Under the pieces are notes generated by a model. That model saw only the letters and a list, made by a program, of their open reading frames with translations. It had not been told where the DNA came from and searched no databases. Made by a program: the position numbers and the translations under genes. A stretch of 64,000 nucleotides of DNA from Microbacterium sp. SORGH_AS_1204 (GTDB lineage Bacteria; Actinomycetota; Actinomycetes; Actinomycetales; Microbacteriaceae), in assembly GCF_030818935.1 (NCBI RefSeq), contig NZ_JAUTBD010000001.1:248001-312000 (forward strand). The letters are read 5' to 3'. Below, one piece after another: positions 34,874 to 43,260 of the stretch; positions within the stretch are counted from its first letter, which is position 1, and the number at the start of each line of letters is the position of its first letter.

Positions 34874-36298
34874 TCAGTGAAGGGGGAGGGTGCGCGCGAG
34901 GTAGGTGCCGCGCCCGCGGACGGCGGCCTCGGTGGGCTCGCCCTCGACCGCGATGAGCTCGCCTCGGGCATAGACGGCGACGGGAACGCCGCGCACGGCC
35001 ATCCCCTCGTAGACGCTGTAGTCGGCGAGGCTGTGGTGGGTCTTGGCGCTGAGGATGCGTTCGGCCTCGGGATCCCATATGACGATGTCAGCGTCCGCGC
35101 CCGCGACGATCGCGCCCTTGCGGGGCAGGAGCCCGAAGGTGCGCGCCGGCGCCGTCGCGGTGAGTTCGACGAAGCGCTCCAGTGAGATGCGACCCGTCCC
35201 GACCCCCGCGGAGTACATCACCATGAGGCGTTCCTCGACGCCCGGGACGCCGTTGGGCGTCGCCGAGAACACACCGTTGCCGATGTCTTTCTGTGGCATC
35301 GCCGGGTCGGTGGTGTGGAGGGCGAAAGCGGCGTGGTCGGTGCCGATCGTGTCGATCGTCCCGTTCGAGACGGCGGCCCACAGGTCGTCGCGGTTGGCCT
35401 GCTCGCGGATGGGAGGGGAGCAGATGTACCCGGCGGCCCGTGCACCCGCATCGGCGTAGTCCTCGTAGGCGGTGGTGAGGTACTGCGGACACGTCTCGGC
35501 GCGCACGTCCGCGCCCGCGTCTCGTCGCGCACGCACGACGCGGGCCGCCTCGGCGGCGGACACGTGGACGATGAACAGGGGAGTGTCGACGTGCTCGGCG
35601 AGGGTGATGGCGCGCTGGACCGCCTCGACCTCCGCGTCGGCGGGGTGGGCGTGGAGGTGCTCGTGCTCGGCCGTGCGGCCGGCATCCGTCAGACGCTTGA
35701 CGGCGTCCGCGATCATGTGGCCGTTCTCGGCGTGCACCATGGGGAGCGCACCGCAGTCACGCGCCGCACGGAAGCCGCGGATCAGCACGTCGTCGGAGAC
35801 CATCGAGCCGGGGTAGGCCATGAAGAACTTCCAGCTCGCGGCCCCGTGCTCCCGGGTCAAGCGCGTGAGGCGGTCGAAGGTGTCGTCTTCCCCGGCCGTC
35901 GCCGGAACGATGGGGTGGAAGCCGAAGTCGACCACGCACGACGCCTCGGCGGCCGCGCGCCGGGCGTGGAAGGCGTCGTCGATCGCGACGCCGGCCGGGG
36001 CGCGCACGAAGTCGACGATCGTCGTCGTACCGCCGCACGCGGCGGCGATGGTGCCGGAGAAGAAGTCGTCGGCGGTGCGGGTGGCGCCGCTGGCGACCCG
36101 GTGCTCGAGGTGGGTGTGCGTGTCGATACCGCCGGGCAGCAGGTACTTCCCCGTCACGTCGATTGTGCGGGCGTCGGTCGGTACGGACGCGCCGGGGGCC
36201 AGGACGGCGGAGATGCGCGTCGCCTCGACGAGAACGTCGGCGCGAACGCGACCTTCGCTGCTCACCACGGTGCCGCCGCGCAGGATGAAGGTATCCAT
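34874..36298 (-). CDS. Dihydropyrimidinase / hydantoinase
   Basis: A 474-residue cyclic-amidohydrolase. The metal site is complete: GIDTHTHLEH, the carboxylated Lys in ASWKFFMAYPG, MVHAENG, FIVHVSAAEAARVV, and the catalytic Asp in IGTDHAAF. The family opens dihydropyrimidine, hydantoin or dihydrouracil rings to N-carbamoyl amino acids. The metal ligand order PGGIDTHTH favours D-hydantoinase/dihydropyrimidinase over allantoinase; the exact ring substrate is not decided. It is the first gene of the LLM-iclR operon, with operator B 16 nt upstream. Confidence 0.92.
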   Translation of the reverse strand: MDTFILRGGTVVSSEGRVRADVLVEATRISAVLAPGASVPTDARTIDVTGKYLLPGGIDTHTHLEHRVASGATRTADDFFSGTIAAACGGTTTIVDFVRAPAGVAIDDAFHARRAAAEASCVVDFGFHPIVPATAGEDDTFDRLTRLTREHGAASWKFFMAYPGSMVSDDVLIRGFRAARDCGALPMVHAENGHMIADAVKRLTDAGRTAEHEHLHAHPADAEVEAVQRAITLAEHVDTPLFIVHVSAAEAARVVRARRDAGADVRAETCPQYLTTAYEDYADAGARAAGYICSPPIREQANRDDLWAAVSNGTIDTIGTDHAAFALHTTDPAMPQKDIGNGVFSATPNGVPGVEERLMVMYSAGVGTGRISLERFVELTATAPARTFGLLPRKGAIVAGADADIVIWDPEAERILSAKTHHSLADYSVYEGMAVRGVPVAVYARGELIAVEGEPTEAAVRGRGTYLARTLPLH

Positions 36299-36314
36299 GT
36301 CGCTCGGTTCATTC

Positions 36315-36333
36315 AGTGGACTGATGGTTCACT
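36315..36333 (-). promoter_or_regulatory. IclR-type operator B (dihydropyrimidinase operon)
   Basis: AGTGGACTGATGGTTCACT agrees with operator A at 14 of 19 positions and is partly palindromic (6 of 9 pairs). Both are preceded by ATTC on the top strand and lie 16-20 nt before the start codon of their operon. Confidence 0.65.
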
Positions 36334-36424
36334 TAACGTAGAGCGCTCGCATTTCCTGCGTGTTTCCGGGCGCAGTCGCCCCCGCCCGTCGTGACGACGC
36401 GCGGAAACGGCCGGGTAGGTCGCC

Positions 36425-37948
36425 TTACGCGGGTGTGTGCGGGATGGTCTCGCCGGGGGCTGCCGTCGACGCGGGGGAATCCGCAGCTTGATCGCTGACG
36501 GGCTCGAACTCCGACCCGTCCGTCGCCGCGAGTCGCTCGCGGAACGCCTGCACCGTGCCGGGCCACAGCAGCGTCAACCGGCCCGAGCGGTCGTCGACGT
36601 ACCAGTTGCGGCATCCGCCGGTGAGCCAGGGGGTGGATGCCGCGGCGGCGGCGATCTCGTCGGTGTAGGCCGCCTCGGCCTCGGGACGCACGCGCAGCAC
36701 GGGCTCGGTGCGTCGGTCGCGCTCGCAGAGCGCGCGCACGACGTAGGCCGCCTGTTCCTCGGCCATGAGCACGGCCGAGTTGTGACCGAGGCTGGCGTTG
36801 GGTCCGTTCAGCACGAAGAGGTTCGGGAACCCCGCGACCACCGTGGAGCCGAACGACGTCATGCCTCCCGACCAGTGCGCGGCGAGGGTCCCCGTCTCAC
36901 CGCGGACCAGGTCGGCGTACGGCTGCTGTGTCGAGGCGAAGCCGGTCGCCAGCGCGAGCACGTCGGCGTGATGGCTCCGCCCGCTCGCGGCCGTCAGCGT
37001 CGACCCGTCGACAGCGGCGAGCGCCGTGGGTTCGAGGGTCACGGCATCCGAGGCCACGGCGGGGTAGAACGTGTCCGACAGCAGCACGCGCTTGCATCCG
37101 AAGGCGTAGTCGGGGGTGAGGGCGGCGCGCAGCGCCGGGTCGGCGACCTGGGCGTGCAGGTGGTCGAGGGCTGCGGAGCGGGCGGCGGCGGATGCCGCGG
37201 CGTCGCCCGAGCGCGAGGCGTAGCGCTGCTCGCCTTCGGCGTAGAGGTCGGCCCGCAGACGCGCGAGGTCGCCGGGGTGCGCCGCGAGGTGCGCGCGGTC
37301 GGCCTCGGCGATGTCGTCGCCGCCGCGGGGGACGATCCACGCGGGCGTTCGCTGGAACAGCGTCACCTGGCCGGCACGCCGCGCGAGCTCGGGGACGAGT
37401 TGCACGGCGCTCGCACCGGTTCCGACGACGGCGACGCGCTTACCGGTCAGGTCGATGCCGTGGTCCCACCGCGCGGTGTGGAAGATCGGGCCGCCGAACG
37501 ATTCGAGCCCCGGGATGGCGGGGACGTACGGCTCGGTCAGGCGTCCGCAGGCGAGCACGAGCGAACGGGCGAGCAGGGGTTCGTCGGCTGCCGTGTCGAG
37601 GCTCCACAGGGAGCCGTCGGCATCCCACCGCGCCCCGAGGAGCGGCGTGCGAAGCCGCAGCCGGTCGCCGAGACCTTCGCGCGCGGCGACGTCGCGGAGA
37701 TACGCCTGGATCTCTCCGCCGGGGGCGAATGTGCGCGACCACCGGGCGTTCGGATGGGCGGCGAGGCTGTAGAGGTGCGCCGGCACGTCGCAGGCGACGC
37801 CGGGGTAGGTGTTCTCGCGCCACGTGCCGCCCACGTCGTCGGCGCGTTCGAGCACGACGATGTCGTCGCGTCCGGCGCGTCGCAGGGCGCCCGCCATCGC
37901 GAGACCGGCGAAGCCGGCCCCGACGATCGCGACGTCGATGACCCTCAC
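36425..37948 (-). CDS. Flavin-containing (Baeyer-Villiger type) monooxygenase
   Basis: A 507-residue FAD/NADPH monooxygenase. The FAD Rossmann motif is VAIVGAGFAGLAMAGAL, the Baeyer-Villiger fingerprint is FGGPIFHTARWD, and the NADPH motif is VAVVGTGASAVQLVPEL. NPGVACDVPAH-like text (TYPGVACDVPAHLYSL) is also typical. Start GTG 37948 overlaps the fbiC stop, so it is translationally coupled to an F420-cofactor gene, an unusual pairing. The substrate is unknown; ketones or cyclic carbonyls are typical. The last 25 residues are disordered. Confidence 0.9.
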   Translation of the reverse strand: MRVIDVAIVGAGFAGLAMAGALRRAGRDDIVVLERADDVGGTWRENTYPGVACDVPAHLYSLAAHPNARWSRTFAPGGEIQAYLRDVAAREGLGDRLRLRTPLLGARWDADGSLWSLDTAADEPLLARSLVLACGRLTEPYVPAIPGLESFGGPIFHTARWDHGIDLTGKRVAVVGTGASAVQLVPELARRAGQVTLFQRTPAWIVPRGGDDIAEADRAHLAAHPGDLARLRADLYAEGEQRYASRSGDAAASAAARSAALDHLHAQVADPALRAALTPDYAFGCKRVLLSDTFYPAVASDAVTLEPTALAAVDGSTLTAASGRSHHADVLALATGFASTQQPYADLVRGETGTLAAHWSGGMTSFGSTVVAGFPNLFVLNGPNASLGHNSAVLMAEEQAAYVVRALCERDRRTEPVLRVRPEAEAAYTDEIAAAAASTPWLTGGCRNWYVDDRSGRLTLLWPGTVQAFRERLAATDGSEFEPVSDQAADSPASTAAPGETIPHTPA

Positions 37949-40611
37949 CCGCGCGGTCCGTCGGCCGGGAGCGAGTGGCGGGTGCCGGCGCTCGTCTCGA
38001 GGTACGGGGCATGGGGGTCGGGCAGGGGCGACGCGACTTGATAGTCGGTGGTGCGCAGGCGGAACGGTCGCATGAGGCTGCGCGCGAGGCGCTCGGCGGC
38101 GGCGACGGGGAGCTGCAGCCCCTGCTCGATACCGGTGTCGGGCAGGACGCGCCCGTCGTAGAGGGTGCCGCCGAGGTCGTCGCCACCGGAGCGCAGCAGC
38201 ACGGCCGCGGTCTCGCGTCCGACGCGGGTCCACGGGATCTGCACGTGCGGAATGCTGCCTGACAGCAACAGCCGCGATACCGCGACCATCGCGCGGTGCT
38301 CGTCGAGCGGGGCACGGCCGGGCACCAGCGGCACGTCGCCGCCGGGCAGCGGGATCGGCACGAACTCGGCGAAGCCGCGCGTCTCGGTCTGGATCTCGCG
38401 CAGGCGCCGCAGGTGCGCGATGCGCTCGCCGGCGGTCTCGACGTGGCCGTAGAACAGCACCGAGGTCGAACGGAAACCGGCGTGGTGGGCGGCCGTGATG
38501 CCCTCGATCCAGCGGTCGATCTCGAGATCGCCCGGCGCGACGAGCGCGCGCACCCGCTCGCTGAGGACCTTTACGCCCGTCCCCGGGACCGTGTCGACGC
38601 CCGCCGCCCGCATCGCGGCGAGAGCTCCGTCGAGCCCGAGACCGCCGCGATCGGCGAGGTCGCGCACGTCGAGCGGGCGATACGCGTGCACATGGATGCC
38701 GGGCGCCCCACGTTTCACGGCCCGCACGAGATCGAGGTAGCCGGCGGGATCTTCGTCGGCGCGGAGGGCGCCCTGGATGCAGATCTCGGTGGCGCCGAGG
38801 TCGGCGGCATCCGTGGCGATGGCGGCCGCATCGTCGAGGTCGAATTCACCCGGAGCGGTGCGGCCGGAGCGGCGCAGGCCGGTCGAGGTGAGGTTGCGGT
38901 TCTGCACGAGCGTGATCGGCTCGCCGACGGTATAGCGACGCGCGTCGTCGGCGACGACGGTGAGGTCGTCGAGCTCGCGGCCGGTGGCGCGCAGCAGGCG
39001 CGTCCAGTCGGCGTCATCGAGGGAGAGGGGGGTGGATGCCGCCCGCTCGGCGAGTCGACGCACGCCGGGGTCGGTGCGTGCTGCCTGGCGGGGGGTGTCC
39101 GTCGGCACGGGGCGGCGCGGGGCGTCCGTGTGCGTGGGACGAGCGGAGGGTGTGGGACCGGCGGAGGGCGGGATCTCTCGGGTCGGTCCTCCCTCCGTCC
39201 CCGGTCCTCCGCTCGTCACGCCCGGCGACTCCACGCCCGGCGACTCCACGCCCGGCGACGTCACGCCCGGCGACTCCACGCCCGGCGACTCCGCGCCCGG
39301 CGACTCCACGTCAGACGACTCCACGCCCGGCGTCATCGCGAACGCATCCGCCGGGCCGAGCGTGGCATCCACGCCCACCGCCCCGGCCGCCAGCCCCGCG
39401 GCATCCGCCAACGCCTGCACGGGCGCGTGCAGGCTCGGGTCGATCCAGCGCTCGGCGTCGCGCACGTACTCGGGGTGGGCCGTGAGGCGCTCGCGCAGCA
39501 GGAAGCCTCGCGCGGCGGTGTGCCCGGCGAGATCGTCGATCTGCGGCCACGGGCGCTCGGGGTTGATGTGGTCGGCGGTGAGGGGCGACACCCCTCCCCA
39601 GTCGTCGGCCCCCGCTTCGATCAGCAGGCCGAGCTCGCGCGGGTCTGTCAGGTTCGGCGGCACCTGGACGCGCATGTCGGGGCCGAACACCAGGCGCGCG
39701 ACGGCGACGGCGGCCAGATACTCGTGCATGTCGGCATCGGGTGCGCCCTGCATGGCGGTGCGGGGTTTCGCGCGGAAGTTCTGCACGATGACCTCTTGCA
39801 CGTGCCCGTGGCGGTCGTCGAGCTCGCGCAGGGCGACGAGCGACTCGGCACGATCGCGCACGGTCTCGCCGATACCGACGAGGATGCCGGTGGTGAACGG
39901 GATGCCGGCGGCTCCGGCGTCGTCGATCACTCGCAGCCGGAGCGCCGGGTCTTTGTCGGGGGAGCCGAAATGCACCCGACCGGGCTCTTCGTAGAGCCTC
40001 CGCGAGGTGGTCTCGAGCATCATGCCCATCGACGGAGAGACCGGGCGCAGCGTCGCGAGCTCGTCGGGATGCATGACGCCGGGGTTGGCGTGCACGAGCA
40101 TGCCCGTCTCGGCGGTGATGAGCCGGGCGATGTGGGCGACGTAATCGATGGTGGAGGCGAAGCCGTGCGCGTCGAGCCATTCGCGGGCCTCGGGCCACCG
40201 CTCCTCGGGGCGGTCGCCGAGGGTGAGCAGCGCCTCTTTGCAGCCGAGCGCCTGGCCCTGGCGCACCACCGAGAGAACCTGCTCGGGGCTCATGTAGGCG
40301 GACTTGCGCAGCAGGGCGAGCTGGCCGGGGGTGTCGACGAACACGCAGTAATGGCAGCGGTCGCGGCACAGCGTCGTGAGCGGCACGAAGACCTTGCGCG
40401 AGTAGGTGAGAACGTGGGGGCGGCCGGCGCGGGCGAGCCCGTCGTCACGCAGGGCGGATGCCACGCGGAACAGCGCGGGCAAGGGGGCGCCGAGCAAGGC
40501 CTCGGTCTCGTCGACATCGGGACGGTGGCCTGCCGCGATACGCGCCAAGAGGTCGTCGATCGAGGTGCCTCGGGCCGGTGCGACTCGCGGCGCAGCGCTG
40601 CCCGTACTCAT
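37945..40611 (-). CDS. fbiC: FO synthase FbiC-like (CofG-CofH fusion) with cysteine-less CofH half
   Basis: An 888-residue fusion. The CofG half (about 55-370) is canonical: radical-SAM cysteines C82, C86, C89 in LTTLCRDRCHYC, GCKEALLTLGDRPEER, HANPGVMHPDE. A long Pro/Thr-rich linker (about 425-500) holds a repeated GVESP unit. The CofH half (about 510-880) keeps the fold and late motifs (GATEICIQGA, VPGTGVKVLSERV, FYGHVETAGERIAHL, SIPHVQIPW, GGDDLGGTL). However, where family members have NRNINFTN-x-CYxGCxFCAF, this protein reads NRNLTSTGLRRSGR: no cysteine remains (residues about 573-587). FbiC normally makes FO from tyrosine and a diaminouracil with two radical-SAM sites. This one may be deficient in the CofH reaction or have changed function. 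Confidence 0.88.
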   Translation of the reverse strand: MSTGSAAPRVAPARGTSIDDLLARIAAGHRPDVDETEALLGAPLPALFRVASALRDDGLARAGRPHVLTYSRKVFVPLTTLCRDRCHYCVFVDTPGQLALLRKSAYMSPEQVLSVVRQGQALGCKEALLTLGDRPEERWPEAREWLDAHGFASTIDYVAHIARLITAETGMLVHANPGVMHPDELATLRPVSPSMGMMLETTSRRLYEEPGRVHFGSPDKDPALRLRVIDDAGAAGIPFTTGILVGIGETVRDRAESLVALRELDDRHGHVQEVIVQNFRAKPRTAMQGAPDADMHEYLAAVAVARLVFGPDMRVQVPPNLTDPRELGLLIEAGADDWGGVSPLTADHINPERPWPQIDDLAGHTAARGFLLRERLTAHPEYVRDAERWIDPSLHAPVQALADAAGLAAGAVGVDATLGPADAFAMTPGVESSDVESPGAESPGVESPGVTSPGVESPGVESPGVTSGGPGTEGGPTREIPPSAGPTPSARPTHTDAPRRPVPTDTPRQAARTDPGVRRLAERAASTPLSLDDADWTRLLRATGRELDDLTVVADDARRYTVGEPITLVQNRNLTSTGLRRSGRTAPGEFDLDDAAAIATDAADLGATEICIQGALRADEDPAGYLDLVRAVKRGAPGIHVHAYRPLDVRDLADRGGLGLDGALAAMRAAGVDTVPGTGVKVLSERVRALVAPGDLEIDRWIEGITAAHHAGFRSTSVLFYGHVETAGERIAHLRRLREIQTETRGFAEFVPIPLPGGDVPLVPGRAPLDEHRAMVAVSRLLLSGSIPHVQIPWTRVGRETAAVLLRSGGDDLGGTLYDGRVLPDTGIEQGLQLPVAAAERLARSLMRPFRLRTTDYQVASPLPDPHAPYLETSAGTRHSLPADGPRG
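39218..39337. repeat. 15-bp in-frame repeat in the fbiC linker
   Basis: Eight near-identical 15-mers (ACGCCCGGCGACTCC and variants) encode the repeated pentapeptide G-V-E-S-P in the FbiC interdomain linker. The in-frame period means copy number can change without breaking the gene. Confidence 0.9.
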
Positions 40612-40738
40612 CGCTCCAGGCTAACCCCCGACTCCGACATCGGGGCCGAGGGGTACGCGTGCGTGCACGGGATGATTGTTGCGCTCTCGTGAGGTGCCAC
40701 GCCGATGCGCGCTCTCGGGCGCTGGCAGGATGGATGCC

Positions 40739-41128
40739 ATGGTGACCCTGCTGCTCGATTCGACGCAGCTCGAGGTGGTTCTCTCGCCGACCGAGCGTGC
40801 GATGTCGTTCCGGAGATCGAACATCGTCGTGCCCCGCGAGCACATCGAACGCGTGCAGCTCACCGACGACGCGTGGACGTGGCTGCGCGGCGTGCCCAAC
40901 CCCGGCATCAACCTGCCCGTCGCCGTCGGCGCGGGCACCTGGAAGTCCGCGGGCGGCAACGACTTCGTCATCATCCGAGGGCGCAAGCCCAGCGTGGTGG
41001 TGGACCTCGCCGGTCACGACGAGTTCGAGCGGCTCGTGCTCACCACCAAGCACGGCGTGGCCTTGCTCAAGGCGCTGCGGCTCGACGTGGCATCCGAGCC
41101 CGAGAACGTCGCCGACATCGTCGCCTGA
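40739..41128 (+). CDS. Conserved hypothetical protein (PH-like)
   Basis: A 129-residue cytosolic protein: MVTLLLDSTQLEVVLSPTER, NIVVPREHIERVQLTDDAWT, PNPGINLPVAVGAGTWKSAGG, FVIIRGRKPSVVVDLAGHD. The alternation of short beta strands and the single-sheet layout look like a bacterial PH-type fold; no catalytic motif is visible. ATG 40739 follows GGATGGATGCC. It is divergent from fbiC and convergent with the TauE-like gene. Confidence 0.75.
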   Translation: MVTLLLDSTQLEVVLSPTERAMSFRRSNIVVPREHIERVQLTDDAWTWLRGVPNPGINLPVAVGAGTWKSAGGNDFVIIRGRKPSVVVDLAGHDEFERLVLTTKHGVALLKALRLDVASEPENVADIVA

Positions 41129-41135
41129 CCCGCGT

Positions 41136-41232
41136 CCCTCCCCTCCGCCGGGCGGTGACTTGCGGCATGTGTTCGCGAGATCGCGCTCCGGGCGTGCATA
41201 CGGCGCAAGTCAGCGAGGAAGGGAGGGGAGGG
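41136..41232. terminator. Nested inverted repeats between convergent genes
   Basis: Outer arms CCCTCCCCTCC (41136-41146) and GGAGGGGAGGG (41222-41232), a perfect 11-bp stem. Inner arms TGACTTGCG (41156-41164) and CGCAAGTCA (41204-41212), 9 bp. Together they fill the 123-bp gap between genes that converge, so bidirectional termination is likely; the inner element also resembles the other intergenic palindromes here. Confidence 0.6.
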
Positions 41233-41251
41233 GGCGGCAGGCGCGCGCGGT

Positions 41252-42070
41252 TCAGGCCGTGAACTGCACCACCGTGTCCCACGCGAGCTTCACGATGAGG
41301 ATCGACAGCGTCACGAGGAACACGACCCGCACGAATCCGCTGCCGCGGCGCGTGGCCATGTGCGCGCCGATGAAGCCGCCGGTGATGTTCATCACGGCCA
41401 TGGCGACGCCGAGCGCGAGGATGATCTCGCCGTGCACGCCGTACACCGCCAGCGCCGCGAGGTTCGTGGTGAGGTTGGCGATCTTGGCGTTCGCGCTGGC
41501 CTGCAGGAAGCCGTAGCCCAGCACGCTCACGATCAGGATGACGAAGAACGACCCGGTCCCCGGGCCCAGGATGCCGTCGTAGAACCCGACCAGCAGCCCG
41601 ATTGCCGCAGCCCGCCAGACGATCGCCGCCCGGCCGTCGTGGCGCGGAGCGTGCTCGAGCCCCATTTTCGGCTTGAACAGGGTGTACATCGCGACGGCGA
41701 TCACGGCGACGAGCACGATGGGGGTGAGCACCTCGCGCGGCACGTAGCGCGACAGGGCGGCGCCGACCGTCGACCCGGCGTACGCCCCGGCGACGAGGGG
41801 GATCAGCAGCACCAGCTGCACCCGGATCTTGCGCAGGTACACCCAGCTCGCCGAGAGCGTGCCGAAGAACGACGACAGCTTGTTCGTGCCGAGGATGAAC
41901 GGCGTCGCCACGTCTTTCGGCACCGCGATGACGAGGGCCGGCAACTGGATGAGCCCACCGCCGCCGACGACCGCGTCGACCCAGCCGGCCACTCCCGCCG
42001 CCACCAGCAACAGGATCAGGGATGCCACCGACACCGGCAGCCATTCCGCGATCACCGGTCCATCGAGCAC
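41252..42070 (-). CDS. TauE/SafE-family sulfite/organo-anion exporter
   Basis: A 272-residue membrane protein with about eight hydrophobic segments and the two family signatures: AGWVDAVVGGGGLIQLPAL and VGFYDGILGPGTGSFF, plus NLTTNLAALAVYG. Such carriers move sulfite, sulfoacetate or other small anions. It has no neighbour in sulfur metabolism here; the substrate is unknown. Confidence 0.9.
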   Translation of the reverse strand: MLDGPVIAEWLPVSVASLILLLVAAGVAGWVDAVVGGGGLIQLPALVIAVPKDVATPFILGTNKLSSFFGTLSASWVYLRKIRVQLVLLIPLVAGAYAGSTVGAALSRYVPREVLTPIVLVAVIAVAMYTLFKPKMGLEHAPRHDGRAAIVWRAAAIGLLVGFYDGILGPGTGSFFVILIVSVLGYGFLQASANAKIANLTTNLAALAVYGVHGEIILALGVAMAVMNITGGFIGAHMATRRGSGFVRVVFLVTLSILIVKLAWDTVVQFTA

Positions 42071-42163
42071 GGTTGATTCTCGCCGCTGGCTCGGCCCCCG
42101 CCAAATGCACGGCGGACGGTGGCCCGGTCTGTGCGCATCCCGGCGCGAGGGCGGTGCGGCGGG

Positions 42164-43132
42164 TCAGGCGCCGCCTTCCGGCGGGTCGGGATGCCGCGGC
42201 GGCGGGCCCTGCTCGAGGACGACCGACGGCTCGACGCCGAAATGCCGATGGTAGGCGCGCGCGAAACCTTCGGGTGTGAAGCCCCAGCGCAGGGCGACCG
42301 CGCGAACGGTGTTCCGCGGGCCGGCAGCCACGAGGTCGCGATGAGCGGCGGCCAGACGCACCTCGCGCACCACGTCGCTCGTCGCCCCACCCGACGGCGA
42401 GTGCCATCGGAAAGCGGCGTCGAGGTGCGCGGAGGGCAGCCCCGCGGCCTCGGCGATGTCTTCCACGGTGATGGGCAGCGAGGCGTAGTCGTCGATGTAT
42501 CGCATGGCTCGGCGGTATCCGGTGAGCAGCGCCCGCGCGGTGACCGGGCGGTCGACGGGATCGTGGCGTAACGGGAACAGCTCGACGATGCGTGCCGCGA
42601 CGTGGCGAGCCATCGACGCGGCGACGAGGTCGCTCTCCCACGCCGCCTCGCGTTCCGCGACGACGAACTGCACCATCTCGCGCAGCGATCGACCGGTGTC
42701 GGGGGACCGTGGGTGACTGCTTGCGAATCGCAGCGTGAGACGGTCGTCGGCGTACATCCGGCGAACGGTGCGCTGCAGCGCTTCGGGGGCGAAACTGACG
42801 CCGGCTCCGACGCTGTCGGTGATCCGCACGGTGGTCCTGACCCCGGGGAGCACGAGGTAGGCCGACACCGCGGCATCCCCCTGTTCGTCCGGCGTCGACC
42901 ACCGGCAGATCCCGGTCGCCCCTCCGAGCGAGACGAACGATCCGGAGCCGAGGGTCATCTCCACCGTGCCGCCGAATGTCGCCCGATTGAGCAGGAAGCC
43001 GGGCCGGCGGACGATGTCATCGCTCATCGTCGCCGCCGGGTCGAGCACGCGGTAGTCGCCGTACTGCTCGCGCAGTCGCGCCTCGACCTCCTCGCCGGTG
43101 CGCGCGAACGCGGTGGAACGCTCGGCCGTCAT
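42164..43132 (-). CDS. AraC-family transcriptional regulator
   Basis: A 322-residue protein with an N-terminal sensor half (VEMTLGSGSFVSLGGATG and onward, resembling the ligand-binding region of AraC proteins with an AraC-binding-like domain) and a C-terminal double HTH of about 100 residues: SLPITVEDIAEAAGLPSAHL, VVREVRLAAAHRDLVAAG, VRAVALRWGFTPEGFARAYHRHFGVEPS. The ATG at 43132 is the most plausible start; further-upstream codons give a Pro/Arg-rich leader. The target is unknown; the flanking genes are unrelated. Confidence 0.88.
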   Translation of the reverse strand: MTAERSTAFARTGEEVEARLREQYGDYRVLDPAATMSDDIVRRPGFLLNRATFGGTVEMTLGSGSFVSLGGATGICRWSTPDEQGDAAVSAYLVLPGVRTTVRITDSVGAGVSFAPEALQRTVRRMYADDRLTLRFASSHPRSPDTGRSLREMVQFVVAEREAAWESDLVAASMARHVAARIVELFPLRHDPVDRPVTARALLTGYRRAMRYIDDYASLPITVEDIAEAAGLPSAHLDAAFRWHSPSGGATSDVVREVRLAAAHRDLVAAGPRNTVRAVALRWGFTPEGFARAYHRHFGVEPSVVLEQGPPPRHPDPPEGGA

Positions 43133-43260
43133 GGACGCCGCCCCATGGGTGCGGGCGGCGCCCCTCGAGGCCCCACCTGAGAAGGTTTCGAAAATCGCAA
43201 CCCCCCTTGGCGGGAGGATGGGGCAGGGTGACACTGTGCGCACCGGAGGAGGCATCGTTC

